Shown: positions 1-8,826, counted from the first letter of the stretch. The stretch: 50,293 bases of DNA from an uncultured Alphaproteobacteria bacterium (GCA_902538155.1 CACBDX010000004.1:1-50293); one strand, 5' to 3'. Translations and numbers: made by a program. The notes: generated by a model from the sequence alone, not told the origin.

Positions 1-393
1 AGTGCAGCCATATTGCGCGATAGAGCCTGTAATTTTATAAATTTCATCAAATATTTTTTTATTTGTGAAAATTTTTTGACTTCTTGTGTCATTCCACAGA
101 ATTGCATTTCTTACTGGTTTATTTGTATTATTAATAGACCAAAATCCAACCATATTTCCAGTTATGCCTAAACCAACAATTGAATGTGACTGAATTTTAG
201 ATTTTTTTATTAAAAGTTTAATACACCTTGCTGTAAGTAACCAAAATTTTTCCATTTCAATTTCAGATTTACCAAATTTATCAGTTACTACTGGATTTTT
301 TACACTATAAGAATTTATTTGTTTGAAATTTGTATTGAAAATTACAGTCTTTATTACTGAGGTCCCAGCATCAATTGCAATATAATATTTCAA
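1..393 (-). CDS. FGGY-family carbohydrate kinase, N-terminal part (cut by window edge)
   Basis: The reading frame is open from a TTG at 393 to the left edge and gives 131 residues. It starts with the FGGY/xylulokinase phosphate-binding motif (AIDAGTSVIKTVIFN, about residues 6-20) and carries the WNDTR-type motif (about 107-111) typical of sugar kinases such as xylulokinase, ribulokinase and glycerol kinase. The family phosphorylates a sugar or polyol with ATP. TTG is taken as start because an in-frame stop lies two codons upstream (397-399) and an AAGAGA ribosome site sits just before it. It follows the small membrane protein at 410-589 by 16 bases, so the two are probably co-transcribed. The substrate cannot be told because the C-terminal half lies outside the window. 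Confidence 0.85.
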   Translation of the reverse strand, partial: MKYYIAIDAGTSVIKTVIFNTNFKQINSYSVKNPVVTDKFGKSEIEMEKFWLLTARCIKLLIKKSKIQSHSIVGLGITGNMVGFWSINNTNKPVRNAILWNDTRSQKIFTNKKIFDEIYKITGSIAQYGCT

Positions 394-409
394 AAGTTAT
401 CTCTTAAAT

Positions 410-589
410 TTACAACCACGAGTAACCAACACAAACTAAAGCTATAATTAAAAAAAAATTCATAACTCTTTTTCTGTTTTTAATCTGTTGATCATTTAGT
501 TCTTTATTTCTAGAAAGATAATATACGTAACATCCAATTGCAAAAGCGACAAATCCTCCTAAATAAGCATACCATTGCAAGTCAGTCAT
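410..589 (-). CDS. Small two-helix membrane protein, 59 residues, unknown
   Basis: ATG at 589 to TAA at 410. The product has two hydrophobic segments (about residues 7-25 and 44-58) separated by a highly charged, Lys/Arg/Asn-rich loop with the short motif SRNKELNDQQIKNRKR. It lies 16 bases upstream of the FGGY kinase on the same strand and shares a divergent AT-rich promoter region of about 50 bases with the aldo/keto reductase at 639. I do not recognise the family. Its position suggests it is the first gene of the kinase operon, but no function can be claimed. Confidence 0.6.
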   Translation of the reverse strand: MTDLQWYAYLGGFVAFAIGCYVYYLSRNKELNDQQIKNRKRVMNFFLIIALVCVGYSWL

Positions 590-638
590 TTATTTATTTT
601 ATATATTATTATATAAAATTTTATAATTATTTTTAAGT

Positions 639-1676
639 ATGCCGTACAATGCTGATAAAAAAAGATACGATAAATTAACGTACAGAAGATGTGGTAACAG
701 TGGATTATTGCTACCGCCAATAACTTTGGGGCTTTGGCATAATTTTGGTAATGATAAGTCAAAAAAATCAATGTCTATTGAGGCAAAAAAAATGCTTTTT
801 AGAGCTTTTGATAGAGGTGTAACTCATTTTGATTTAGCAAATAATTATGGTCCACCAGCAGGATCTGCAGAAGAAAATTTTGGTAAAGTTATAAAGTCTG
901 ATTTTAAAAAATACAGAGATGAAATGATAATATCAACAAAGGCTGGATATCATATGTGGGATGGTCCATATGGTGAATGGGGCTCAAAAAAATACTTAAC
1001 TGCAAGCCTTGATCAAAGTTTAAAAAGAATGAATCTAGAATATGTAGATATTTTTTATTCTCATCGTTTTGATCCGTTAACACCATTAGAAGAGACAGCA
1101 GATGCATTGGTTCAATCAATTAAAAGTGGCAAGGCTTTATATGTGGGAATTTCATCCTACAGTTCAAAACAAACAATTAAAATGAATAAGTTATTAAAAG
1201 AAAGAGGAGTTAGTTGTTTAATTCATCAACCTTCTTACTCCATGATTAATAGATGGGTGGAAAAAGATTTATTATCTACATTAAAAAAATTAGGCATAGG
1301 ATGTATTGCATTCTCTCCTCTCGCACAAGGAATGTTATCAGGAAAATATTTAAAAAAAATACCTAAAGTATCAAGGATTTCAGATAATTCATCTCTTGAT
1401 AAAAACATGATTACAAAAAGTTATTTATTTAAAATTAAAGAGTTAACAAAAATTGCAAATAAAAGAGGACAAACTTTACCTCAAATGGCTCTTTCTTGGA
1501 TACTTCGTCACCCGACTATGACATCAGCTCTAATTGGTGCAAGAACAGTAAAGCAATTAGACGAGTGTTTAGATAGTCAAAATAACCTAACTTTTAGTAA
1601 TTCTGAATTAAAAGAAATAGATAAATACGCGAAAGAAGAAAAAATTAATCTGTGGGTTAAATCAAGTACAGATTAA
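639..1676 (+). CDS. yghZ: Aldo/keto reductase, YghZ/GPR type (L-glyceraldehyde 3-phosphate reductase-like)
   Basis: 345 residues, the usual length of E. coli YghZ (346), and collinear with it: the N-terminal LTYRRCGNSGL and SLGLWHNFG-like blocks, THFDLANNYGPPAGSAEENFG, and IHQPSYSMINRWV. The aldo/keto reductase tetrad is visible as Asp65, Tyr70, Lys101 and His142. The family uses NADPH to reduce small aldehydes; YghZ reduces L-glyceraldehyde 3-phosphate and methylglyoxal. It is the first gene of a tight plus-strand run: the next gene starts 6 bases after its stop. Family assignment is strong; the physiological substrate in this sugar-related cluster is inferred. Confidence 0.9.
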   Translation: MPYNADKKRYDKLTYRRCGNSGLLLPPITLGLWHNFGNDKSKKSMSIEAKKMLFRAFDRGVTHFDLANNYGPPAGSAEENFGKVIKSDFKKYRDEMIISTKAGYHMWDGPYGEWGSKKYLTASLDQSLKRMNLEYVDIFYSHRFDPLTPLEETADALVQSIKSGKALYVGISSYSSKQTIKMNKLLKERGVSCLIHQPSYSMINRWVEKDLLSTLKKLGIGCIAFSPLAQGMLSGKYLKKIPKVSRISDNSSLDKNMITKSYLFKIKELTKIANKRGQTLPQMALSWILRHPTMTSALIGARTVKQLDECLDSQNNLTFSNSELKEIDKYAKEEKINLWVKSSTD

Positions 1677-1682
1677 TATTTA

Positions 1683-2606
1683 ATGAAATACAATATTTTA
1701 ATCACTGACATTTTACTAAAAGCTTTTGTGCATGTTTATAAAAAAGATTTCAGTGTTGATTGTTTATGGAAATTAGAGAGTAAAATTGATTTTAATAAAT
1801 ACCAAGGAATAGTTGTCACCGGTAGTTTTAAAACTGATAAAAAATTTCTTAAAAAATTTAAAAATCTAAAAATAGTTTCAGTATTTGGTGTTGGTTATGA
1901 TGGTGTTGATCTGAATTATTGTAAAAACAATAAAATATTTATAACAAATACACCTAAAGTTCTTACTAACGATGTTGCTGATTTAGCACTGGGCCTCATG
2001 ATGTCTTTATTAAGAAGAATAAATGAAGCTCATAATTTTATTTTGAAAAAAAAATGGAATAAAAAATCATTTGATCTAACAACTAGCCTTACTAACAAAA
2101 CAGTAGGAATTGTTGGTATGGGAGAAATAGGTAAAGCATTTTCTAAACGAGTAAAATCTCTTTCCATGAAAATTGTTTATTATGGCCCAAATAAAAAAAA
2201 TTTGAAGTATAAATATTTCAAAAATTTAAAAGATATGGCTGGTTTAATTGATGTAATGGTAATTACATGTGTTGGTGGTAGTAAGACAAAACACTTAATA
2301 GATAAAAGTATATTAAATCTAATGAAACCTTCTTGTATAATAGTAAATATATCTAGAGGATCTGTAATTAATGAAATTGATTTATTAGATGTTTTGAAAA
2401 AAAAATTAATAGCTGGGGCAGCATTAGATGTTTTTAAAACAGAACCAAAAATAAATAATAAATTTTTAAAATTAAATAATGTTTTACTATCCCCTCATAA
2501 TGGAAGTGGTACTTTTGAGACAAGAGAGAAAATGGCTAAGATTAGCTCACAAAATATATCAAATTATCTTTATTCAAAAAAATTAAAAAATAGAGTTAGA
2601 TACTAA
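1683..2606 (+). CDS. D-isomer-specific 2-hydroxyacid dehydrogenase (glyoxylate/hydroxypyruvate reductase-like)
   Basis: 307 residues, normal for the family. The NAD(P)-binding motif GMGEIG is at 145-150, followed by the catalytic Arg225 (NISRGS), Glu254 (FKTEP) and His272 (LSPHNGSGT). These enzymes interconvert 2-oxo acids and D-2-hydroxy acids; the FGVGYDGVD block (68-76) and overall shape fit the GhrB/plant hydroxypyruvate reductase branch. The start is only 6 bases behind the aldo/keto reductase stop, so the two are translated from one transcript. Together they suggest handling of reactive aldehydes and oxo acids from sugar breakdown. The exact substrate is not readable. Confidence 0.88.
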   Translation: MKYNILITDILLKAFVHVYKKDFSVDCLWKLESKIDFNKYQGIVVTGSFKTDKKFLKKFKNLKIVSVFGVGYDGVDLNYCKNNKIFITNTPKVLTNDVADLALGLMMSLLRRINEAHNFILKKKWNKKSFDLTTSLTNKTVGIVGMGEIGKAFSKRVKSLSMKIVYYGPNKKNLKYKYFKNLKDMAGLIDVMVITCVGGSKTKHLIDKSILNLMKPSCIIVNISRGSVINEIDLLDVLKKKLIAGAALDVFKTEPKINNKFLKLNNVLLSPHNGSGTFETREKMAKISSQNISNYLYSKKLKNRVRY

Positions 2607-2647
2607 AACATATTGTAATTAGTTTTCTTTTTTGATAATTTTTTTTA

Positions 2648-4195
2648 ATGAAAATTTTTAGAAATTTTATTGTAGTTTTGATATTTGCTTTTCTTTCATT
2701 CAATTTTTTATTTGATTTCACATATATAAATAAGAAAATTAACAATAATTTAAATGAATTTGTACATAAGTATATTTTATTTCATAAAAATACTAATAAT
2801 TTAAAAACACAAATAAAAGACCTCAAAAAAGAACGTAATCAATTTGAGGCACAAAAAGAATTATTTGAGAAAGCATATAAGGATTTATATGATGATGGTA
2901 ATGAAACTGAATATGATTCTCAAATATTAGCAAAGATACTTGAGCAATTTGATCCTTACGAATTTGATTTGGATATCAAAAAAAATAATAAAAATTTAGA
3001 ATATGCAATTAATGCTGAGCACAGTTTTTCAAATAGTAAAATCAAGACAAGAATTTATAGCCCTCAAAAAAATATATTATTATATGGTATAGCTAATCAA
3101 TTTCCAGCAAGTGGGTATTTAGAAAAATATAATAATAATTTAATTTTAATTTCAGCAAGTGGTGTATTAGCGTATTCTAATGAAATTAAAAACAATACTA
3201 ATCATTTAGATTTTAAACAAATTAAAACAAATATTAGTAAGTTCATAGGGGAAGAACAGTTTAGAAAATCAAGAATACATAATTTTGATTGGCTAGAAGG
3301 TGGTTGGTTCTCAATAAAAGATGTAAATATTTACAAAGATCAAATTTATGTATCTTATACAAGAGAAGTGGAAGATAATTGTTGGAATACAAGTTTATTA
3401 CATGGGAAAATGAATTTAAAGCTTATTATATTTGAAAATCTTTTCACGTCAGATGAATGTGTTCATTTTTATGATAACATTGACGGTGAGTTTAATGCAC
3501 ATCAATCTGGAGGACGAATAATTAACGTAGATGATCAAAATCTATTTTTTTCTACTGGTGATTTTAGAAGTAGATTTAGAGCACAAAAAGAAGATAGTAT
3601 ATTTAGTAAAATAATTGAAATTAATAAAAAAACAAAAGATTACAAAGTTGTAAGTATGGGTCATAGAAACCCTCAAGGATTATATTACAATAAAAAAAAT
3701 AATTTCCTATTAGAGGCGGAACATGGTCCTGAAGGTGGTGATGAAATTAATTTAATAGAATTGAATAATAATAAAATACCTAATTATGGATGGGCTATTT
3801 CTTCGTATGGAGAGCATTATGGTGGAAAAAATGCACCCTATAACAAAAAAAAGTATGTAAAATACCCACTACATAAATCTCACTCTGAATATAATTTTAT
3901 CGAACCTCTAATTTACTTTAATCCATCTATTGGGATCTCTCAAATAATTGGTTTAGATAAAAATAATAGTTATGTAGTAGCATCGATGAAGGATGAATCT
4001 CTCTATTTTTTTGAATATGACTTTAATGATGAAAAAATCTCAACCCCAAATAAAGTTAGCAACGGAAATAGTGATAATATTAAAATTGAAAGAGTTCATA
4101 TTGGAGAAAGAATAAGAGATATGATTTATTACAATAATAAATTATATTTATACTTGGAAGATACTGCTTCTTTAGCAGAAATCTCTTTTAATTAA
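2648..4195 (+). CDS. Membrane-anchored beta-propeller protein of the quinoprotein glucose/sorbosone dehydrogenase family
   Basis: 515 residues: an uncleaved-looking N-terminal hydrophobic segment (about 8-25), a charged, probably coiled-coil stretch (about 50-85), then a propeller domain (about 115-515). Family motifs include HQSGGR (285-290), GHRNPQGL (338-345), EHGPEGGDEIN (358-368) and NYGW (379-382), the signature of PQQ-dependent soluble aldose dehydrogenases. The domain would face the periplasm and could oxidise a sugar or be only a structural relative; I cannot confirm PQQ ligands. The N-terminal anchor plus coiled coil is unusual, since the classic enzymes are secreted and soluble. 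It is followed after one base by a glycosidase-like gene. Confidence 0.78.
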   Translation: MKIFRNFIVVLIFAFLSFNFLFDFTYINKKINNNLNEFVHKYILFHKNTNNLKTQIKDLKKERNQFEAQKELFEKAYKDLYDDGNETEYDSQILAKILEQFDPYEFDLDIKKNNKNLEYAINAEHSFSNSKIKTRIYSPQKNILLYGIANQFPASGYLEKYNNNLILISASGVLAYSNEIKNNTNHLDFKQIKTNISKFIGEEQFRKSRIHNFDWLEGGWFSIKDVNIYKDQIYVSYTREVEDNCWNTSLLHGKMNLKLIIFENLFTSDECVHFYDNIDGEFNAHQSGGRIINVDDQNLFFSTGDFRSRFRAQKEDSIFSKIIEINKKTKDYKVVSMGHRNPQGLYYNKKNNFLLEAEHGPEGGDEINLIELNNNKIPNYGWAISSYGEHYGGKNAPYNKKKYVKYPLHKSHSEYNFIEPLIYFNPSIGISQIIGLDKNNSYVVASMKDESLYFFEYDFNDEKISTPNKVSNGNSDNIKIERVHIGERIRDMIYYNNKLYLYLEDTASLAEISFN

Positions 4196-4196
4196 A

Positions 4197-5159
4197 TTGA
4201 TAAAACTTAAAGAAAAATGGCTTTGGGATTTTTGGATAAGTAATGATAATGAGATTTGGTATTGTTATTTTCTTCAAGCTGATAAATCTTTAAAAGATCC
4301 TGATCTAAGACATAATAATGTTACTCATGGATTAGCTACCTCAAAAGATTTAATTAATTGGGAATATCATGGTACAGTTTTTACTCCTTCTAAAAATGAA
4401 AATTTTGATGATTATACAACTTGGACAGGATCAATTATTAAAAATAAAAATAAATGGCACTACTTTTATACAGGTAGAAATAAAAAGGAAAATGGCAGTA
4501 AACAAAGAATTGGTCATGCAATAGGTGACACACCCTATTCTTTTAATAGATATAGAAATGGATTAGCTCTCGATTTAGATAAAAATATTTACCAAGAATT
4601 AGAGAGTGATAATTATTGGCAAGATCGTGCTATGCGTGATCCATGGGTAATGAAACATCCTCATGAAAATAAATTTATTATGGCTTACACAGCTAGAGCA
4701 TCAATCCACAATGATCCTTATCAGTGTGGGGTAATTGGAATGGCTGAATCACATGACCTTTATGAATGGAAATCTATTCAACCTTTATTTGGAGGATTAT
4801 TTAGTCAGTTAGAAGTTCCTCAAATATTTACAGTTAAAAATAAATGGTATTGTTTATTTTGTAACCATCCTGAAGATTGGTCCAATAAATTTAGAGAAAA
4901 CTACAATGCTCCAGAAAGGAGAGGAACACATTATTTAATTGCAGATAATTTTGAAGGCCCATGGGATTTAGCACCAGGGCCCTACTTAACAACAAGTTCT
5001 GAAATAGAACTTTATGCAGGTAGAGTTATTGAAAAAGATAATAAATTTTTCTTTATGGCTTTTTTGCATGATGATCATAATGGTAATTTTATTGGAGAAA
5101 TATCAAATCCAATTCCAATTAGTTTTGATAAAAATGGTTTAATGAGTTTGGAAATTTAA
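4197..5159 (+). CDS. Five-bladed beta-propeller glycosidase, GH32/GH68-like (clan GH-J)
   Basis: 320 residues. The N-terminal WLWDFW (8-13, candidate nucleophile Asp11) resembles the WDSWP block of levansucrases, RDPW (147-150) gives the transition-state stabiliser of GH32/GH68, and LEVP around Glu206 takes the place of the acid/base motif. Such proteins cleave or transfer fructosyl or related units; the sequence also has general likeness to GH43. No signal peptide is seen, so it probably acts in the cytoplasm. The start is a TTG at 4197, one base after the previous stop, chosen because the first motif begins only seven residues in; no clear ribosome site is visible, so translation is likely coupled. 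Its stop overlaps the convergent epimerase by 4 bases. Confidence 0.7.
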   Translation: MIKLKEKWLWDFWISNDNEIWYCYFLQADKSLKDPDLRHNNVTHGLATSKDLINWEYHGTVFTPSKNENFDDYTTWTGSIIKNKNKWHYFYTGRNKKENGSKQRIGHAIGDTPYSFNRYRNGLALDLDKNIYQELESDNYWQDRAMRDPWVMKHPHENKFIMAYTARASIHNDPYQCGVIGMAESHDLYEWKSIQPLFGGLFSQLEVPQIFTVKNKWYCLFCNHPEDWSNKFRENYNAPERRGTHYLIADNFEGPWDLAPGPYLTTSSEIELYAGRVIEKDNKFFFMAFLHDDHNGNFIGEISNPIPISFDKNGLMSLEI

Positions 5160-6010
5160 TTAATATTTTTCCAAGAATATTCTGGTTTAAATCCTAAAAT
5201 TTTTTTTGCTTTCTCATTACTTAATAATGTTTTATTTTTTCCAATTTCACCTTTAATTTGAATATTTGGAAATACTTTATCAAGAAGAGATTTATTATCT
5301 TCTTCCATAACAGTATCATCTGCAGCTATAATAAAATTCTCAGCACCTTTTAATTTACTTTCCATTGCTAGTAGACAAGCTTGAGCTACATCTCTTGCAT
5401 CAATATATCCCCAAAAATTCCATTTTCTTAAAAATGGATCTTTTTGAAATGATTGAAATTGTTTGTAATCATGTTCTTCCATTATATTTGAGTAGCGAAG
5501 TCCAAATATTTTCATTTCAGGATTTCTCCTACAATATTGTCTAGCCATTTCTTCACCCATTACTTTTGATAAGGAATAGCTAGATTCAGGACGAGGATAA
5601 TATTCTTCATCAACTGGGACATATGGCGGATATGTGTCAAAAGGTAAACCAAGAACAGTTTCACTTGATGCCCATACAATATTATTAATTTTTAAAACTT
5701 TAGCAGCCTGGAAAATATTGTAAGTACTCAGAGTATTCATTCTAAAAGTTTTATGATTGGTTTCTAAACCTGGGGCAGGAATAGCTGCTTGATGAATAAT
5801 TGCATCAATTCCATTAATGCGGTCATCTATTTCAGATACAGACTCCATTGCATCACCAAAATTTTCTAAATTAACTTTAGAAAAAGGGACATCCAGTTCT
5901 GTATGATTAGCTAAATCTACATTAAACACATTATAGTTATTTTTTAACAGTAAATTTATTGTTGCCCTTCCCGCTTTACCCGAACCACCTGTGACTAATA
6001 TATTTTTCAT
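5156..6010 (-). CDS. NAD-dependent epimerase/dehydratase (extended SDR)
   Basis: 284 residues with the nucleotide-binding motif GGSGKAG (8-14), an acidic residue after the second strand (Asp32), HQAA (73-76), an SS-containing third strand motif (115-116) and the catalytic YxxxK pair Tyr145/Lys149. This is the extended short-chain dehydrogenase fold of UDP-glucose 4-epimerase and uronate dehydrogenase; the short length and the missing large sugar-nucleotide part favour a uronate-dehydrogenase-like or small sugar dehydrogenase role. It runs against the plus-strand sugar genes, overlapping the last by 4 bases. Substrate unknown. Confidence 0.82.
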   Translation of the reverse strand: MKNILVTGGSGKAGRATINLLLKNNYNVFNVDLANHTELDVPFSKVNLENFGDAMESVSEIDDRINGIDAIIHQAAIPAPGLETNHKTFRMNTLSTYNIFQAAKVLKINNIVWASSETVLGLPFDTYPPYVPVDEEYYPRPESSYSLSKVMGEEMARQYCRRNPEMKIFGLRYSNIMEEHDYKQFQSFQKDPFLRKWNFWGYIDARDVAQACLLAMESKLKGAENFIIAADDTVMEEDNKSLLDKVFPNIQIKGEIGKNKTLLSNEKAKKILGFKPEYSWKNIN

Positions 6011-6083
6011 TTTAAATTACTTTAATAATTTTTTTATAAAGAATCATTAATAATTTGATAATTATTTTTATAAAGGAGATTTT

Positions 6084-6515
6084 ATGGCTGAATATATTCT
6101 AGAAGCTGGAGGTACAATGGCGTTTACATTCCATGTTTTATTCATGCTTTTTAACTTATTTATTATTTATCAGTTTTATTTTAATGATAAATTTTTTAAT
6201 GAATTAGGCTTTTCTAATGAGGAACCAAAATTGGTATTTAGAGGTCCTTTAGGTGCAGTTTTTTTAACAATGTTATTTATGTCTATATTGTTAACATTTG
6301 ATGTTACTGGGAACACCTATGAAGAAAATGTAGTACAATATAAATTCTGGTATTCATTTCTGTTTATACTTATGGCAATAGCTTTAATTAGCTCTGTTGT
6401 TAGATATTTTAATCTTGTGAATAACTACGGCATTACTCCTAATATTAGAGGAGTTATGTTTCCATTAATTGGATTGATTTTAATTATCCTTCGAACAATG
6501 TTTGAGGCTTATTAA
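6084..6515 (+). CDS. Four-helix integral membrane protein, unknown
   Basis: 143 residues with about four hydrophobic segments (approx. 10-32, 50-70, 85-107, 122-140). The ribosome site AAAGGAG lies six bases before the ATG and is among the best in the window, which implies good expression. It is a single-gene unit: a clear hairpin terminator follows at 6526. I do not recognise a family. Aromatic-rich helices and a short FRGPLGA loop are the only notable traits. It lies next to two other small membrane proteins on the opposite strand, which are unrelated by eye. Confidence 0.7.
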   Translation: MAEYILEAGGTMAFTFHVLFMLFNLFIIYQFYFNDKFFNELGFSNEEPKLVFRGPLGAVFLTMLFMSILLTFDVTGNTYEENVVQYKFWYSFLFILMAIALISSVVRYFNLVNNYGITPNIRGVMFPLIGLILIILRTMFEAY

Positions 6516-6525
6516 TATAGATTTG

Positions 6526-6551
6526 CAAGCGGTATAATAGCCGCTTGTTTT
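6526..6551 (+). terminator. Rho-independent terminator
   Basis: Perfect 7-bp stem CAAGCGG / CCGCTTG with an 8-base loop, followed by TTTT. It lies 11 bases after the stop of the membrane protein at 6084-6515. The stem is GC-rich against a very AT-rich background. The opposite-strand gene ends at 6550, so the same hairpin may also help end that transcript, although the T run is good only in the plus direction. Confidence 0.85.
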
Positions 6552-6942
6552 AATTAAAATAACTTCTCATTTTTTTTCTTGATGCAAAATGTAAGATTAT
6601 AGAAACTATAAATAAGAAAAAAACAAAATAGTATTCTCTAAATTCGACTTGACTAGTATAAAAAACAAACAAACAACAAATTGTAAATGATTTGATATAA
6701 ATTTCTAAAAACTGAATAGGATAAAGTTTTTCTGATTGAAGGAAAAGATATCTAAACCCAAAGTAAGCAAAAGTAAGAAAAACAGCTAATCTGACTGAAG
6801 TAATTCTATGATATGGTATTTCTTGTTTTTCAACAATAGTGAAGGGAAAATAGATAGTTACACCCATAATCTCTGCAATTATAAATGCTACTGCCCATAA
6901 ACTTAATAAACCAATTATAAATTTAGCTAATGTTCTTACCAT
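6550..6942 (-). CDS. Four-helix membrane protein, unknown
   Basis: About 130 residues with four hydrophobic segments separated by short charged loops and a basic C-terminal tail (ASRKKMRSYFN). The ATG at 6942 is preferred to an in-frame TTG two codons upstream because it places the first charged residues right before helix one. No strong ribosome site is seen. I do not recognise the family. The stop overlaps the T tract of the terminator of the convergent gene. The layout (helix, helix with FGFRYLF, helix, helix) could suit a small permease subunit, but nothing supports a function. Confidence 0.6.
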   Translation of the reverse strand: MVRTLAKFIIGLLSLWAVAFIIAEIMGVTIYFPFTIVEKQEIPYHRITSVRLAVFLTFAYFGFRYLFLQSEKLYPIQFLEIYIKSFTICCLFVFYTSQVEFREYYFVFFLFIVSIILHFASRKKMRSYFN

Positions 6943-7061
6943 AATCAAATTTATGGTCTTTTTTTTACAAGGGTTTTGACCGTACCTACTTGTATATTTT
7001 AACTAAATTTTAATAAAAAATACATAAATATTGATTTCATTGCAGAAAACTAAGTTATTTT

Positions 7062-7457
7062 TTATTTAAAATTATCTTTAATTGGGGAAAAATATAAAAG
7101 AATCAAAATTGCTCCACTAATTAATCCACCAATTTGATCAAGCATACCACTAAAGGCAGTATAAATAACAGAACCACTAAAATAATTTAGAACTATGCCA
7201 GCTACTACTAAAAATAAATACAGTGATTTTCCATAAGAGATAAATCGATAAAGTAGATTTAAAGTTAATAGGTATAAAAAAAATAAACTAATCGATACTA
7301 TTCGGGCAAAATTTTCAAAATTAGATAATAGTCCATCATTTAAATCCTCATAAAGATTGGAAATTTCTGATGGTTGATACACAGAAGATATGACCATTAA
7401 TATAATGACAATAAAGTCAGCTAAAATTAAATTTTTAAAAATTTTTTCAATTTCCAT
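7062..7457 (-). CDS. Membrane protein, about four helices, unknown
   Basis: 131 residues. A first hydrophobic segment (about 9-26) is followed by an acidic, likely periplasmic stretch (about 30-48), then three helices (about 52-72, 78-98, 105-124). It ends in a short charged tail. I do not recognise the family. It stands alone on the minus strand between intergenic stretches of about 110 bases on each side that hold no clear element, so it is probably its own transcription unit. Confidence 0.6.
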   Translation of the reverse strand: MEIEKIFKNLILADFIVIILMVISSVYQPSEISNLYEDLNDGLLSNFENFARIVSISLFFLYLLTLNLLYRFISYGKSLYLFLVVAGIVLNYFSGSVIYTAFSGMLDQIGGLISGAILILLYFSPIKDNFK

Positions 7458-7567
7458 AATAGCTATAAATTAAATAAATATGGTTTTTAACTTAGATATG
7501 TAGTTTGAATATTACAATAAGATTATTAAAATCTATTTAAAAATAAATTAGATATTAAAAATTATAT

Positions 7568-7930
7568 TTACCACATTGAATGGATAATATCGGAACTGTT
7601 AATTTTTACTAAATTCTCACATTTACTTTCAAAATCACTAAAATCATCTCTAAAAGATGCGCCATTGTTTTGTGCTTGCTCAAAATGATTATCTATTCCT
7701 GCTTGACTTTCATAAAGCTCTGTTAAGATTAGAGACATATTCCCTGTTTTATTTCCATCTTTAAATTCAGGGCCTATAGACCAATTTAACATTAGGAGTG
7801 CTTTATCACCTTCCTTTGTATGTGTTTCCTTCATCCATTTTGTATGATCTTCTGCAATTCTTTTTGCAATATCATTAAGTTCAGGTTTAAAAATCCATAA
7901 ATACTGAAGTTGTTTTTTATTTTGAAACAT
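7568..7930 (-). CDS. ABM-like (dimeric alpha/beta barrel) protein
   Basis: 120 residues. The central block SLILTELYESQAGIDNHFEQ-like region (about 66-86) has the strand-helix pattern of the antibiotic biosynthesis monooxygenase and stress-response barrel families, in which a beta strand ends in E-x-Y-x-S/D and leads into a helix with His. No signal peptide or membrane segment. A textbook GGAGG ribosome site lies just before the ATG at 7930. It lies 55 bases downstream of the transglutaminase-like gene and may be the last gene of the riboswitch-linked operon. Catalysis cannot be inferred. Confidence 0.6.
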   Translation of the reverse strand: MFQNKKQLQYLWIFKPELNDIAKRIAEDHTKWMKETHTKEGDKALLMLNWSIGPEFKDGNKTGNMSLILTELYESQAGIDNHFEQAQNNGASFRDDFSDFESKCENLVKINSSDIIHSMW

Positions 7931-7985
7931 ATTTCCTCCTTTTTTTAAAATAATACTAGTAAGTTAAGAAAATATTTCAAACAAA

Positions 7986-8825
7986 TTATTGTTGAGAATT
8001 ATTTTCCAATGTTTGTACATGAATATCTAGGTTTTCTATCAAAGAATCATTATTAATATTTCCATAAAAAACACCTTTAATAGGTGATGCGTAACTTGCA
8101 TCAAGTCCACAAGAAACACGTACGTATCTTTCATCTGGACTGCACTTATTTGTAGGATCAAATCCCACCCAACCTAAGTCATTTATATAAAATTCTGCCC
8201 AGGCATGTGTAGATTGAAATTCTGAAGAATGGGAATTGTTATGCATATAACCATTTACGTATCTAGCAGGTATTCCTAAAGTTTTTGCTGCAGCAATCAT
8301 AATATGTGCTTGATCCTGACAGACTCCCTTTTTCTGATTAAATGCTTCAATGGCTGTAGTTTGATTATTTGTCGTTAAAGGTTTGTATTCAATTTTATCA
8401 GCTACTAAATTCATAAGATTATGAGATGTTTCTAAATTTTCATTTTCATTAAAACCATTTTTAGCTTCAATAGCTAGATTTTTTATATCCGCATTTGCTT
8501 TTGTTAAATTTGATTCTCTTAAGTAAACTAATGGATCTATTTTATCAGAAGCACTCTGGTAAATTCCTTTTGTATCAAATGTTTCAACTTTTCCAAGAAC
8601 TGTAAATTGAATTTTTTTCACCTTGTTTGTATTTGTAAAACTTTGAATATTATTAGCCTCACCATCCTTATAAATTTTTGATTTTTTGGCTGAGTCGTTA
8701 TGGACATTCCACTCTAAAATTTTAAGACCATTATATTCTGAAGGATGCAGTTTAGTAGTTTGTATCAATCCAGCAACTGGATTTTTATACTCATACTTAG
8801 TTGTGTGTTCGATGATTAGTTCCAT
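7986..8825 (-). CDS. Transglutaminase-like cysteine protease/amidase family protein
   Basis: 279 residues when started at the ATG at 8825, one base after the stop of the upstream gene; a longer frame exists (to 8864) but would overlap it by 38 bases, and the N-terminal strand MELIIEHTTKYEY is the usual start of this family. An N-terminal bacterial-transglutaminase domain is followed by the papain-like core: Cys169 (GVCQDQAH), His207 (THAWAEFY) and Asp223 (GFDPTN). The family cleaves or forms amide bonds in peptides or amidated metabolites. It is the third gene of a conserved trio with alpha-E and circularly permuted ATP-grasp proteins, thought to build and process peptide-like conjugates. Likely cytoplasmic. 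Confidence 0.9.
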   Translation of the reverse strand: MELIIEHTTKYEYKNPVAGLIQTTKLHPSEYNGLKILEWNVHNDSAKKSKIYKDGEANNIQSFTNTNKVKKIQFTVLGKVETFDTKGIYQSASDKIDPLVYLRESNLTKANADIKNLAIEAKNGFNENENLETSHNLMNLVADKIEYKPLTTNNQTTAIEAFNQKKGVCQDQAHIMIAAAKTLGIPARYVNGYMHNNSHSSEFQSTHAWAEFYINDLGWVGFDPTNKCSPDERYVRVSCGLDASYASPIKGVFYGNINNDSLIENLDIHVQTLENNSQQ

Positions 8826-8826
8826 A

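Noticed and set aside
904..1119. Minus-strand frame of 71 codons inside the aldo/keto reductase
   Set aside because: It is fully antisense to a gene with strong family motifs and shows no recognisable domain.
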